From: Streptomyces celluloflavus
GTDB taxonomy: Bacteria; Actinomycetota; Actinomycetes; Streptomycetales; Streptomycetaceae
Assembly: GCA_000720995.1 (NCBI GenBank)
Contig: JOEL01000009.1
Location: 1-64,000, forward strand
Direction of reading: 5' to 3'
DNA: 64,000 bases
Shown: one piece after another, positions 55,025 to 62,594 of the stretch
Position numbering within the stretch: the stretch's first letter is position 1
Layout: every line of letters begins with the position of its first letter
Notes under the pieces: generated by a model
What the model was told of the DNA's origin: nothing
The model's database searches: none
The model's input: only the letters and a program-made list of their open reading frames with translations
Made by a program: the position numbers and the translations under genes

Positions 55025-57162
55025 TGGCATCGGACCGGGCGGAGCGTCCAGATCCAGTGGATCGCCTGCATCCCGTACTCCTGCACCACGTCGTCAACAC
55101 CCTCGGCTGGCCCGACCTGCGCCCCCTACAGAAGGCCGCGATCGACCCGCTGATGGACGGCGAGGACGCCGTGCTGCTCGCCCCCACCGCGGGCGGCAAG
55201 ACCGAGGCGGCCTCCTTCCCGCTGCTCGCGGCCATGGAAAACAGCGACTGGCAGGGCACCTCGGTGCTCTACCTCGCCCCCCTCAAAGCACTCCTCAACA
55301 ACCTCGAACCGCGCCTCGAGACCTACGCGGGATGGCTCGGCCGTACGGCGGGGTTGTGGCACGGCGATACCAGGGAATCCGCCCGCAAACGGATGCGGGT
55401 CGAAGGCCCTGACATTCTCCTGACCACCCCCGAATCTCTCGAAGCGCAGCTCATCAGCGAGAAGACCGACCACAAGCACATGCTCGGCGGGGTGCGGGCT
55501 GTGGTCGTCGACGAGGTGCACGCCTTCGCCTCGGACGACCGTGGCTGGCACCTGCTCGCCGTGCTCGAACGCCTCGAGCGCCTCGCGAGCCGGCGCATCC
55601 AGCGCATCGGCCTGTCCGCCACCGTCGGCAACCCCGAAGACCTGCTGCACTGGCTGCAAGGGGCACGACCGCACGAGCGCGCCGGCCGCGTCGTCGCACC
55701 CGGTGTACAGCTCACAGCTCCCGAGGGAAGCCCCCCACCGCCTGGCGACATCGAACTCGACTATGTGGGCTCTCTCGATAATGCAGCCAAGCTCATCTCG
55801 CTCCTCCACGGCGGCGAAAAGCGTCTCGTCTTCTGCGACTCCCGCGCTCAGGTCGAGGAGCTCGGCGAGAAGCTGCGCATCCGCGGCGTGACGACGTACC
55901 TCTCTCACTCCTCCCTCTCCCTCGACGAGCGGCGCCGCTCCGAAGAGGCTTTCGCCGAGGCCCGCGGTTGCGTGATCGTCTCCACCTCGACCCTCGAACT
56001 CGGGATCGATGTCGGCGACTTGGATCGCGTCATCCAGATCGGCGCCCCTGACACTGTCGCCGCCTTCCTGCAGCGCCTGGGCCGCACAGGACGGCGCGCC
56101 GGAACCATACGCAACGCGCTCTTTCTCGCCACCGAGGAACCCACCCTCCTCAAAGCCGCGGCACTGCTCCTGCTGTGGGGCCGCCACTGGGTCGAGCCCG
56201 TCGTCCCGCCGCCGCAGCCGCGTCACCTCGTAGCCCAGCAGATTCTCGCGGCCGCCCTGCAGCAGCACACGCTCGGCGATCGAACCTGGTGCGAGGAGTG
56301 GAACGGTCTCGCACCTTTCGACAAGAGCGCGACACCGATCATGAAGTACCTGATCGGCGAAGGCTTCCTCGAAAGTGACGAGGGGCTGCTCTTCATCGGC
56401 CCTCATGCCGAGAAGCACTTCGGCCGCCGCCACTTTATGGCCCTCACCGCGGCCTTCACCGCCCCGCCCCAGTTCACCGTCTACTTCGGCCGCAAGGATC
56501 TCGGCACCATCGACCCTCAACTCCTCCTCGAACAGCGTGAAGGGCCGCGCCTGTTGCTCCTAGGTGGACGCAGCTGGCAAGTCGGGCATATTGACTTCGG
56601 TCGCAGGCGCACCTTCGTCGAACCCGCCGACGGCGGTGGCCGCGCCCGCTGGGATAGCTACGGGCTCAGCGGCCTATCCTTCCCGCTCACCCGGGCCATG
56701 CGTGACGTACTACTCGGAGCGGACCCACCCGCCCGCCTCACCCGGCGTGCACAAGCACGCCTCGCCGAACTCCGCGAGAACCGAGCCTCGCACGTCACCA
56801 CGCGTGGGACGCTCCTACGCCGCGAGGGCCACAAGCTCGAGTGGTGGACCTGGGCCGGCTTCCGCGCCAACGCCACCCTCATCGCATCCCTCGGGGCCCT
56901 TGCCGACCCCGTACAACAACCCGACGACGAGCGGATCCGTCTCAATGCGGCAACGACACCGCAGAGTTGGCAGGCAACCCGCACCGACCTCGCCGACCAC
57001 CTGGTCCTGCCTGAGGTCAACCCCCGTGCCGTACAGGGCCTGAAGTTCTCGGCCGCCCTCCCCGAGCGCCTCGCCGCACGCACTGTGGCCGCTCGCCTGG
57101 CGGACTTCGACGGCGCCCGGTCCGTCCTCGACGAGGCCGTGCGCTGGGAGACACGGCAATAA
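55024..57162 (+). CDS. brxHI: BrxHI, Lhr-like superfamily II helicase of BREX type 2
   Basis: A helicase of 712 residues. ATG 55024 overlaps the brxD stop as TGATG; GTG 55021 is possible. Motif I is APTAGGKTEA, motif Ia is YLAPLKALLNN, DEVH box VVVDEVHAF is near 160, and motif III is LSATVGNPEDL. Motif VI is QRLGRTGRR. These place it with Lhr/BrxHI helicases. A C-terminal winged-helix or beta region follows (QFTVYFGRKDLG, RSWQVGHIDFGRR). It probably moves along or unwinds DNA in the defence complex. Confidence 0.93.
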   Translation: MASDRAERPDPVDRLHPVLLHHVVNTLGWPDLRPLQKAAIDPLMDGEDAVLLAPTAGGKTEAASFPLLAAMENSDWQGTSVLYLAPLKALLNNLEPRLETYAGWLGRTAGLWHGDTRESARKRMRVEGPDILLTTPESLEAQLISEKTDHKHMLGGVRAVVVDEVHAFASDDRGWHLLAVLERLERLASRRIQRIGLSATVGNPEDLLHWLQGARPHERAGRVVAPGVQLTAPEGSPPPPGDIELDYVGSLDNAAKLISLLHGGEKRLVFCDSRAQVEELGEKLRIRGVTTYLSHSSLSLDERRRSEEAFAEARGCVIVSTSTLELGIDVGDLDRVIQIGAPDTVAAFLQRLGRTGRRAGTIRNALFLATEEPTLLKAAALLLLWGRHWVEPVVPPPQPRHLVAQQILAAALQQHTLGDRTWCEEWNGLAPFDKSATPIMKYLIGEGFLESDEGLLFIGPHAEKHFGRRHFMALTAAFTAPPQFTVYFGRKDLGTIDPQLLLEQREGPRLLLLGGRSWQVGHIDFGRRRTFVEPADGGGRARWDSYGLSGLSFPLTRAMRDVLLGADPPARLTRRAQARLAELRENRASHVTTRGTLLRREGHKLEWWTWAGFRANATLIASLGALADPVQQPDDERIRLNAATTPQSWQATRTDLADHLVLPEVNPRAVQGLKFSAALPERLAARTVAARLADFDGARSVLDEAVRWETRQ

Positions 57163-57258
57163 CTGCCGAAGCCCTTGAGGGGAGTCCCCCCACGGGAGCC
57201 TCCAGCCCTGGGATCAACAAGGGCGTGCCCTACAGAACTTGTGTGCCACAATCACCCG

Positions 57259-57999
57259 GTGTTACTGACCTATGTCGACGAGTCGTACGACCGCCAGCGT
57301 TACTGGATGGTGGCTCTGGTCATCACCGAGCATCATGTGCGTCCGCTGCAGCGTGCTCTCGACGCGGTGGTCCGCAAGGCGGCGGAGTCATACCCAGTCG
57401 ATGAGTCCGCCGAACTCCACGGACACGCGCTGCTGCAGGCCAGGGAAGACTGGGCAGCCATGCGCACCAAGGAAGGTGACATGGTGCGCGCCCGGATCGG
57501 TGTCTACGGTGATGCACTCAAGGCGATCGGTGCGCATGACGTGCAGATCATCATCAGGGGTCTGAACCTGGAGCGGTACCCGTCTCGGGCGGAACTGCCC
57601 GTGTCGCCCCACCAGCGAGTCCTGAAGGATCTACTGAGCTGCGTCAACGATCAGGCGCGCGCCTACGGGCAGTGGACGCTGATCATCGCCGACGAGGTTG
57701 ACGGGGCGACCGAGCACCAGCAGCACTTCCGCCTCTACCAGCGCGACGGCATCGATGGGATAGGGGGCAACCGCCTCCCGGAGATCGTCGACACAATCCA
57801 CTTCGCCCCGTCCCGCGCGAGCCGCCTGCTCCAGGCCGCGGACCTCGTCGCCTACCTGTACCGCAGGCTTGCCTCCGGCCAGGACTCCAGCCCGCGGGCG
57901 CGGCAGACGAGTGAGCGACTGTGGTCATACGTGGCCGGTCGGGTGGTGCACGAAGAGTGTGAGCAGCATGGTCCAGGGGATGACCAGCAGGGCTCGTGA
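57259..57999 (+). CDS. DUF3800 protein (RNase H-like fold family)
   Basis: A protein of 246 residues from GTG 57259. It opens LLTYVDESYDRQRYW, the DUF3800 hallmark with an acidic DES near the N-terminus. Further conserved-looking acids are in SAELHGHAL, LIIADEVDG and the ending ASRLLQAADLVAYLYRR. The family is predicted to have an RNase H-like fold and occurs often with defence genes; its activity is not established. It sits 96 bp after brxHI on the same strand and is followed by a terminator, so it probably belongs to this transcript or island. Confidence 0.85.
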   Translation: MLLTYVDESYDRQRYWMVALVITEHHVRPLQRALDAVVRKAAESYPVDESAELHGHALLQAREDWAAMRTKEGDMVRARIGVYGDALKAIGAHDVQIIIRGLNLERYPSRAELPVSPHQRVLKDLLSCVNDQARAYGQWTLIIADEVDGATEHQQHFRLYQRDGIDGIGGNRLPEIVDTIHFAPSRASRLLQAADLVAYLYRRLASGQDSSPRARQTSERLWSYVAGRVVHEECEQHGPGDDQQGS

Positions 58000-58006
58000 T
58001 GCACAA

Positions 58007-58028
58007 AGGCCCCGCATACGCGGGGCCT
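58007..58028. terminator. Terminator hairpin after DUF3800 gene
   Basis: A perfect 9-bp inverted repeat AGGCCCCGC-ATAC-GCGGGGCCT, 8 bp after the DUF3800 stop codon. Confidence 0.75.
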
Positions 58029-58238
58029 GAGGCGAACCGGGCGTCGCTACTTGAAGACGTCCCTGCTGCGCAGGCTAGCACGGTCCACGGTCCGGCGGCA
58101 GTGTGCGTCTCCTCGGCTCTCGGGGTGTGCGGATCGGGACATATCGCGGCGCCCAACGCTAAGCGGACCAGGGACGGGAAGGCAGACGAGGCAAGCGCTA
58201 CGCCGGCTCAATCTCAGCACCCGGCAACCCATCCACGC

Positions 58239-58315
58239 CCCAGCACAATCCCAGCACGGTACGGATGACCAAGGATGACGACAGGTGACAAGCGGTCAGC
58301 TATCCCAGCACGGGA
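58239..58315. repeat. CCCAGCAC repeats inside right island end
   Basis: CCCAGCACAATCCCAGCACGG at 58239-58259 and ATCCCAGCACGGGA at 58302-58315. They are direct matches to the left-end repeats at 38203-38225. A weaker ATCTCAGCACCCGG lies at 58211-58224. Confidence 0.6.
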
Positions 58316-58316
58316 A

Positions 58317-58427
58317 AACACAAAGGGCCCGACCACGAAAGGTCGGACCCCACCTGACCTGCATGTTTGCCAGATCAGAGAAGTGGTGTTACGTCAGCCG
58401 CTACACGTTGAACCGAAACTCCACCAC
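58317..58427 (-). repeat. Right copy of the ychF 3' end and terminator repeat
   Basis: The partner of 38061-38171 at a constant offset of 20,256 bases. It comprises the last eight codons and stop of ychF (58401-58427) and the downstream hairpin. Confidence 0.8.
58325..58350 (-). terminator. ychF terminator hairpin
   Basis: GGGCCCGACC at 58325-58334 and GGTCGGACCC at 58341-58350 pair with one mismatch across a 6-nt loop, about 50 bp after the ychF stop. Confidence 0.65.
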
Positions 58428-59489
58428 ATCCCCATCCTGCATCACATACTCCTTGCCCTCCATGCGGGCCTTGCCGGCCGAGCGGGCTTCGGCTACGGAG
58501 CCGGTTTCGACGAGGTCGGCGAAGGAGATGACCTCGGCCTTGATGAAGCCCTTCTGGAAGTCGGTGTGGATGACACCGGCCGCCTCGGGGGCGGTGGCGC
58601 CCTTCTTGATGGTCCAGGCGCGGGTTTCCTTGGGGCCGGCCGTCAGGTACGTCTGGAGGCCGAGGGTGTTGAAGCCGACGTGGGCGAGGGTGGCGAGGCC
58701 GGGCTCCTGCTGGCCGACGGACTGGAGGAGTTCGAGGGCCTCGTCGTCGTCGAGCTCGACGAGCTCGGACTCCAGCTTGGCGTTGAGGAAGATCGCCTCG
58801 GCGGGGGCCACCAGCGCGCGCTGTTCGGTCTTGAAGTCCTCGTCGGCCAGCTCGTCCTCGTCGACGTTGAAGACGTAGAGGAACGGCTTGGTGGTGAGCA
58901 GGTGCAGGTCGTGGAGGAGTTCGCCCTGCTCGGTGTCCTTGGTGATACCGGCGGAGAACAGCGTGCGGCCCTCCTCCAGGATGGCCTTGACCGCCTCGAC
59001 GGCCTTGACCTGGACCGCCTTGTCCTTCTGGATCCGGGACTCCTTGACCAGGCGCGGCAGCACCTTCTCGATGGTCTGGAGGTCGGCGAGGATCAGCTCG
59101 GTGTTGATGGTCTCGATGTCGTCCTTGGGCGAGACCTTGCCGTCGACGTGGACGACGTTCTCGTCCTTGAAGGCGCGGATGACCTGGCAGATCGCGTCCG
59201 ACTCGCGGATGTTCGCGAGGAACTTGTTGCCCAGGCCCTCGCCCTCGGATGCGCCGCGGACGATGCCCGCGATGTCGACGAAGTCGACGGTCGCCGGGAG
59301 GAGCTTCTGCGAACCGAAGATCCCGGCGAGGGTGGCCAGACGCGGGTCCGGGACGCCGACGACGCCGACGTTCGGCTCGATGGTGGCGAACGGGTAGTTG
59401 GCCGCCAGCACGTCGTTCTTGGTCAGGGCATTGAACAGGGTCGACTTGCCGACATTGGGCAGACCGACGATTCCGATCGTGAGCGACAC
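58401..59489 (-). CDS. ychF: Redox-responsive P-loop ATPase/GTPase YchF (OLA1 family)
   Basis: A protein of 362 residues starting at GTG 59489 (MSLTIGIVGLPNVGKST). G1 is GLPNVGKST, and G3 is DIAGIVRGASEGEGLGN. The helical insertion and a C-terminal TGS domain (GLQTYLTAGPKETRAWTIKKG) end in DGDVVEFRFNV, as in all YchF proteins. YchF binds ATP and the ribosome and affects oxidative stress responses. The 3' end of this highly conserved gene appears to be the insertion point of the Pgl island. Confidence 0.96.
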   Translation of the reverse strand: MSLTIGIVGLPNVGKSTLFNALTKNDVLAANYPFATIEPNVGVVGVPDPRLATLAGIFGSQKLLPATVDFVDIAGIVRGASEGEGLGNKFLANIRESDAICQVIRAFKDENVVHVDGKVSPKDDIETINTELILADLQTIEKVLPRLVKESRIQKDKAVQVKAVEAVKAILEEGRTLFSAGITKDTEQGELLHDLHLLTTKPFLYVFNVDEDELADEDFKTEQRALVAPAEAIFLNAKLESELVELDDDEALELLQSVGQQEPGLATLAHVGFNTLGLQTYLTAGPKETRAWTIKKGATAPEAAGVIHTDFQKGFIKAEVISFADLVETGSVAEARSAGKARMEGKEYVMQDGDVVEFRFNV

Positions 59490-59677
59490 GGTGGCGACTT
59501 CCCGGAGCGAGGAGGTGGAGGGCGAAGGGTCGGCTCCCTGAGGGGCCGATCCACCAGTCTACGGGGCGGCCGGGTTCGGCCGCTCAGCCCGGGGCCGTAC
59601 ACCGAACGGAGGGCCCGGCTGGCGAAACCGCGTGTCTCATGACCTATTAATCCCACTTAGCGGCCTACCGTTGGCGA

Positions 59678-60709
59678 GTGGAGCAACACGAAGCGCGCAC
59701 ACATCAGCACAGCCCGCCGCGGCGCGACCGGCCGGGCGCGGGCCAGGAAGCCCGGCTGCCCCGCCCCGCGGAGGCCGCCGTCTCCGATCCCGACAGCGAC
59801 TACTGGTCCGCGATGGAGGCCGCCGGGCTGACATCGGCCCCCGCCCCGGCGCGGGCCGCCACCCGCACGCCCGCCCGGCCGGCCCGTCCCGCCCGCCCCG
59901 CCGTACGCATCCCCGAGCGCCCCGCACCACCACCGGCGCGGGAGAAAGCGCCGGAGCGGGAGCGGGAACGGGAGGAGCCTGCGGACGGCCGGGCGGCGGA
60001 GGGACCGTACGTTCCCGGGCCGGAGCCGGACGAGGATCCGTACGCCGAGACCGACGGCGCCGAGACCTCGACCGTCTACGGGCGGCGGCGCGGCCTGCTG
60101 GCGCCGCTCGGTGCCCTGCTGCGCCGGATGCCCGCGCCGAAGCTCACCGGTTTCGGCTGCTGGCTGCTGGCCACCCTCGCGCTGTTCGCGTTCGGCTGTC
60201 TGGACACGCTGTTCCTCGGCGGCTCGCAGACCGCGTACGGCGTCTTCTTCATGCTGGTCGGCGTGGGCGCGGCGCTGTGGGTGCGGCCGTACGACCTGAT
60301 CACCGCGCCGGTCTCGCTGCCCATCGCGTTCGCCGTGGGAACGCTGCCGATCCAGCGCGGTTCCGGCGGGTTCGGCGGGATGCTGATCGGGGTCTTCACC
60401 GTCCTCGCGCTGAACGCGGGCTGGCTCTACGCGGGCACGCTGGTCTGCGCGCTGCTGACGCTCGTCCGCAAGACGGTGCTCATCGTCCGGCGTCGGGCCA
60501 GCCGACCGGCGAGTCGACCGCAGGGCCGGCGCCCCGGGCAGGGCCGGAGCCGGCCGGGCGAGCGGACTGCGGACCGGGAGCCGCGGCAGGCGGAGCCGGG
60601 GAGCCGTCCGCGGCAGCCGGCCCGGCAGTCCGAGCGGCCTGCGCAGCCATCGCGGCGCCCACGATCCCCGCACTGTTCTGAAGCTGCGCCGGCACGATCT
60701 CGGCCCTGA
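59678..60709 (+). CDS. DUF6542-like membrane protein with low-complexity tails
   Basis: A protein of 343 residues from GTG 59678. The N-terminal 140 residues are Pro/Ala/Arg/Glu-rich and disordered. A core with about four membrane helices follows (LTGFGCWLLATLALFAFGCL, AYGVFFMLVGVGAALWV, ITAPVSLPIAFAVGTL, MLIGVFTVLALNAGWLY). It ends in a basic Arg/Pro/Gln-rich tail of about 75 residues. The last 230 bases overlap ppgK on the other strand. The core resembles the actinobacterial DUF6542 domain; function unknown. Confidence 0.75.
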   Translation: MEQHEARTHQHSPPRRDRPGAGQEARLPRPAEAAVSDPDSDYWSAMEAAGLTSAPAPARAATRTPARPARPARPAVRIPERPAPPPAREKAPEREREREEPADGRAAEGPYVPGPEPDEDPYAETDGAETSTVYGRRRGLLAPLGALLRRMPAPKLTGFGCWLLATLALFAFGCLDTLFLGGSQTAYGVFFMLVGVGAALWVRPYDLITAPVSLPIAFAVGTLPIQRGSGGFGGMLIGVFTVLALNAGWLYAGTLVCALLTLVRKTVLIVRRRASRPASRPQGRRPGQGRSRPGERTADREPRQAEPGSRPRQPARQSERPAQPSRRPRSPHCSEAAPARSRP

Positions 60710-61382
60710 TGCCCTCCAACAGCGGGAGGAACTTCTCCGCCTTGCGGCTCACCCCGCCACCGATCACGAACAGTTCGGGCGAGAAGAGCATCTCCACATG
60801 GGCGAGGTATCTCTGGACGCGGTGCGCCCAGTGCTGCCAGTCCAGCTCCTCGTCCTCCTTGGCCTTGGTCGAGGCGCGCTTCTCGGCGTCGTGGCCGTGC
60901 AGCTCCAGGTGGCCCAGCTCGGTGTTGGGGACCAGCCGGCCGTCGCGGAAGACGGCGCTGCCGATGCCGGTGCCGAAGGTGAGGACGATGACCGTGCCGG
61001 TGCGGCCGCGGCCCGCGCCGAAGCTCATCTCGGCCAGGCCGGCCGCGTCCGCGTCGTTGAGCAGCGTCACCGGACAGCCGCCGGATTCGCCGCCCAGGCG
61101 GCCGGTGAGCAGGGCGGCGGCGTCCGTGCCGATCCAGCCGGGGTCGACGTTGGCGGCCGTACGGGTCGTGCCGCCGGTGACCACGCCGGGGAAGGTCGCG
61201 CCGACCGGCCCCGACCACTCGAAGTGGTCCACGACCTGCTTCACACAGTCCGCGACCGCCTCCGGGGTGGCCGGGTGCGGGGTCAGCACCTTGTAGCGGT
61301 CGTCGGCGAGATCGCCGCGCTCCAGATCCACCGGGGCACCCTTGATGCCCGATCCGCCGATGTCCACGCCGAAGACCCTCAT
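60480..61382 (-). CDS. ppgK: Polyphosphate glucokinase (ROK family)
   Basis: A protein of 300 residues that phosphorylates glucose with polyphosphate and ATP. The N-terminal phosphate-binding motif is GVDIGGSGIKG. The second motif is LTFGTGIGSA, with the actinobacterial PPGK helix HGHDAEKRASTKAKEDEEL and FVIGGGVSRKAEKFLP. The catalytic core ends around residue 245. A 50-residue Ala/Pro/Gly-rich tail extends over the 3' end of the convergent DUF6542-like gene. Confidence 0.93.
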   Translation of the reverse strand: MRVFGVDIGGSGIKGAPVDLERGDLADDRYKVLTPHPATPEAVADCVKQVVDHFEWSGPVGATFPGVVTGGTTRTAANVDPGWIGTDAAALLTGRLGGESGGCPVTLLNDADAAGLAEMSFGAGRGRTGTVIVLTFGTGIGSAVFRDGRLVPNTELGHLELHGHDAEKRASTKAKEDEELDWQHWAHRVQRYLAHVEMLFSPELFVIGGGVSRKAEKFLPLLEGIRAEIVPAQLQNSAGIVGAAMAAQAARTAGPAAADGSPAPPAAAPGPQSARPAGSGPARGAGPAVDSPVGWPDAGR

Positions 61383-61479
61383 GGGAAAAGGCTAGGCGCG
61401 GAGCGGGCCGATCGCCCCCGGGATCACCCCGACGCGCCCCTGGACCGACCCTGAGGCGGCCCGGGGACCGCCCGCCGGC

Positions 61480-62511
61480 TCAGCCCTCGACGGCCGACCT
61501 GGCCTCGGCGCGCAGGTCGCGGCGGAGCTCCTTGGGGAGCGAGAAGGTGATGGACTCCTCGGCGGCGGTGATGGTCTCGACGTCGTCGTAGCCGCGCTGG
61601 GCGAGCCAGTCCAGGACGCCGCTGACGAGGATCTCCGGGACCGAGGCGCCGGAGGTGACGCCGACCGTGGTCACGCCCGCCAGCCAGCTCTCGTCGATCT
61701 CCTCGGCGTAGTCGACCAAATGGGCGTCGCGCGCGCCCGCGCCGAGGGCGACCTCGACCAGCCGGACGGAGTTCGAGGAGTTCTTGGAGCCGACGACGAT
61801 GACGAGGTCGGCCTCGGCGCCCATCTGCTTGACGGCCACCTGGCGGTTCTGGGTGGCGTAGCAGATGTCGTCGCTGGGCGGTGAGAGGAGATTGGGGAAG
61901 CGGCCCTTGAGGGCGTCGACGGTCTCCATGGTCTCGTCGACGGAGAGCGTGGTCTGGGAGAGCCAGACGACCTTGTCCGGGTCGCGGACCTCGACGTCCG
62001 CCACGTCCTTGGGACCGTCCACGATGGTGATGTGCTCGGGGGCCTCGCCGCTGGTGCCGACGACCTCTTCGTGGCCCTCGTGGCCGATGAGGAGGATGTC
62101 GTAGTCGTCCTTGGCGAACCGGACGGCTTCCTTGTGGACCTTGGTGACCAGCGGGCAGGTGGCGTCGATGGTGGCGAGCTTGCCGCGCTCGGCCTCGTCG
62201 TGGACGACCGGGGCGACGCCGTGTGCCGAGAAGATGACGATGTTGCCCTCGGGCACCTCCGCCGTCTCCTCGACGAAGATCGCGCCCTTCTTCTCCAGGG
62301 TCTTCACGACGTACTTGTTGTGCACGATTTCGTGGCGTACGTAGACCGGCGCGCCGTACTGCTCAAGGGCTTTCTCGACGGCGATCACGGCTCGGTCCAC
62401 GCCCGCGCAGTAGCCACGAGGGGCGGCGAGCAGGACCCGGCGGGCGGCATCGCGGCGCGGCGCGTCCGCGCTCGGGGTGGCGGCGGGCGACGGGCTGGCC
62501 ATAGCACTCAT
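61480..62511 (-). CDS. ispH: 4-hydroxy-3-methylbut-2-enyl diphosphate reductase
   Basis: An iron-sulfur enzyme of about 343 residues and last step of the MEP isoprenoid pathway (HMBPP to IPP and DMAPP). The three [4Fe-4S] cysteines lie in [20 protein letters not shown] and [10 protein letters not shown]. Conserved [19 protein letters not shown] and [11 protein letters not shown] are present. The start could be ATG 62520, 62511 or 62502; the Ala/Pro/Ser-rich first 25 residues are dispensable in appearance. Confidence 0.95.
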   Translation of the reverse strand: MSAMASPSPAATPSADAPRRDAARRVLLAAPRGYCAGVDRAVIAVEKALEQYGAPVYVRHEIVHNKYVVKTLEKKGAIFVEETAEVPEGNIVIFSAHGVAPVVHDEAERGKLATIDATCPLVTKVHKEAVRFAKDDYDILLIGHEGHEEVVGTSGEAPEHITIVDGPKDVADVEVRDPDKVVWLSQTTLSVDETMETVDALKGRFPNLLSPPSDDICYATQNRQVAVKQMGAEADLVIVVGSKNSSNSVRLVEVALGAGARDAHLVDYAEEIDESWLAGVTTVGVTSGASVPEILVSGVLDWLAQRGYDDVETITAAEESITFSLPKELRRDLRAEARSAVEG

Positions 62512-62594
62512 GCGCCCCATCGTACGGCCGTACACCGACAGCCGGAGCGCGCACCGGTGACCCAGACTGGGGGCGGACGCACCAAGGAGGCACG

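Larger units (their letters stand above)
58029..58400. other. Gene-free island end
   Basis: About 370 bases between the DUF3800 terminator and the ychF stop. It contains the CCCAGCAC repeats (58239-58315) and the ychF terminator. I see no gene or tRNA here. Confidence 0.5.
38061..58427. mobile_element. Putative genomic island carrying Pgl/BREX type 2, inserted at the ychF 3' end
   Basis: A 20.3-kb segment bounded by direct copies of the ychF 3' end plus terminator. CCCAGCAC repeats lie just inside both ends and a complete defence system lies between. No integrase is present in the segment. The boundaries are visible in the sequence; mobility is an inference. Confidence 0.6.

Noticed and set aside
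58029..58320. tRNA gene as attachment site at the right island end
   Set aside because: I found no cloverleaf or T-loop consensus. The duplicated sequence is the ychF 3' end instead.
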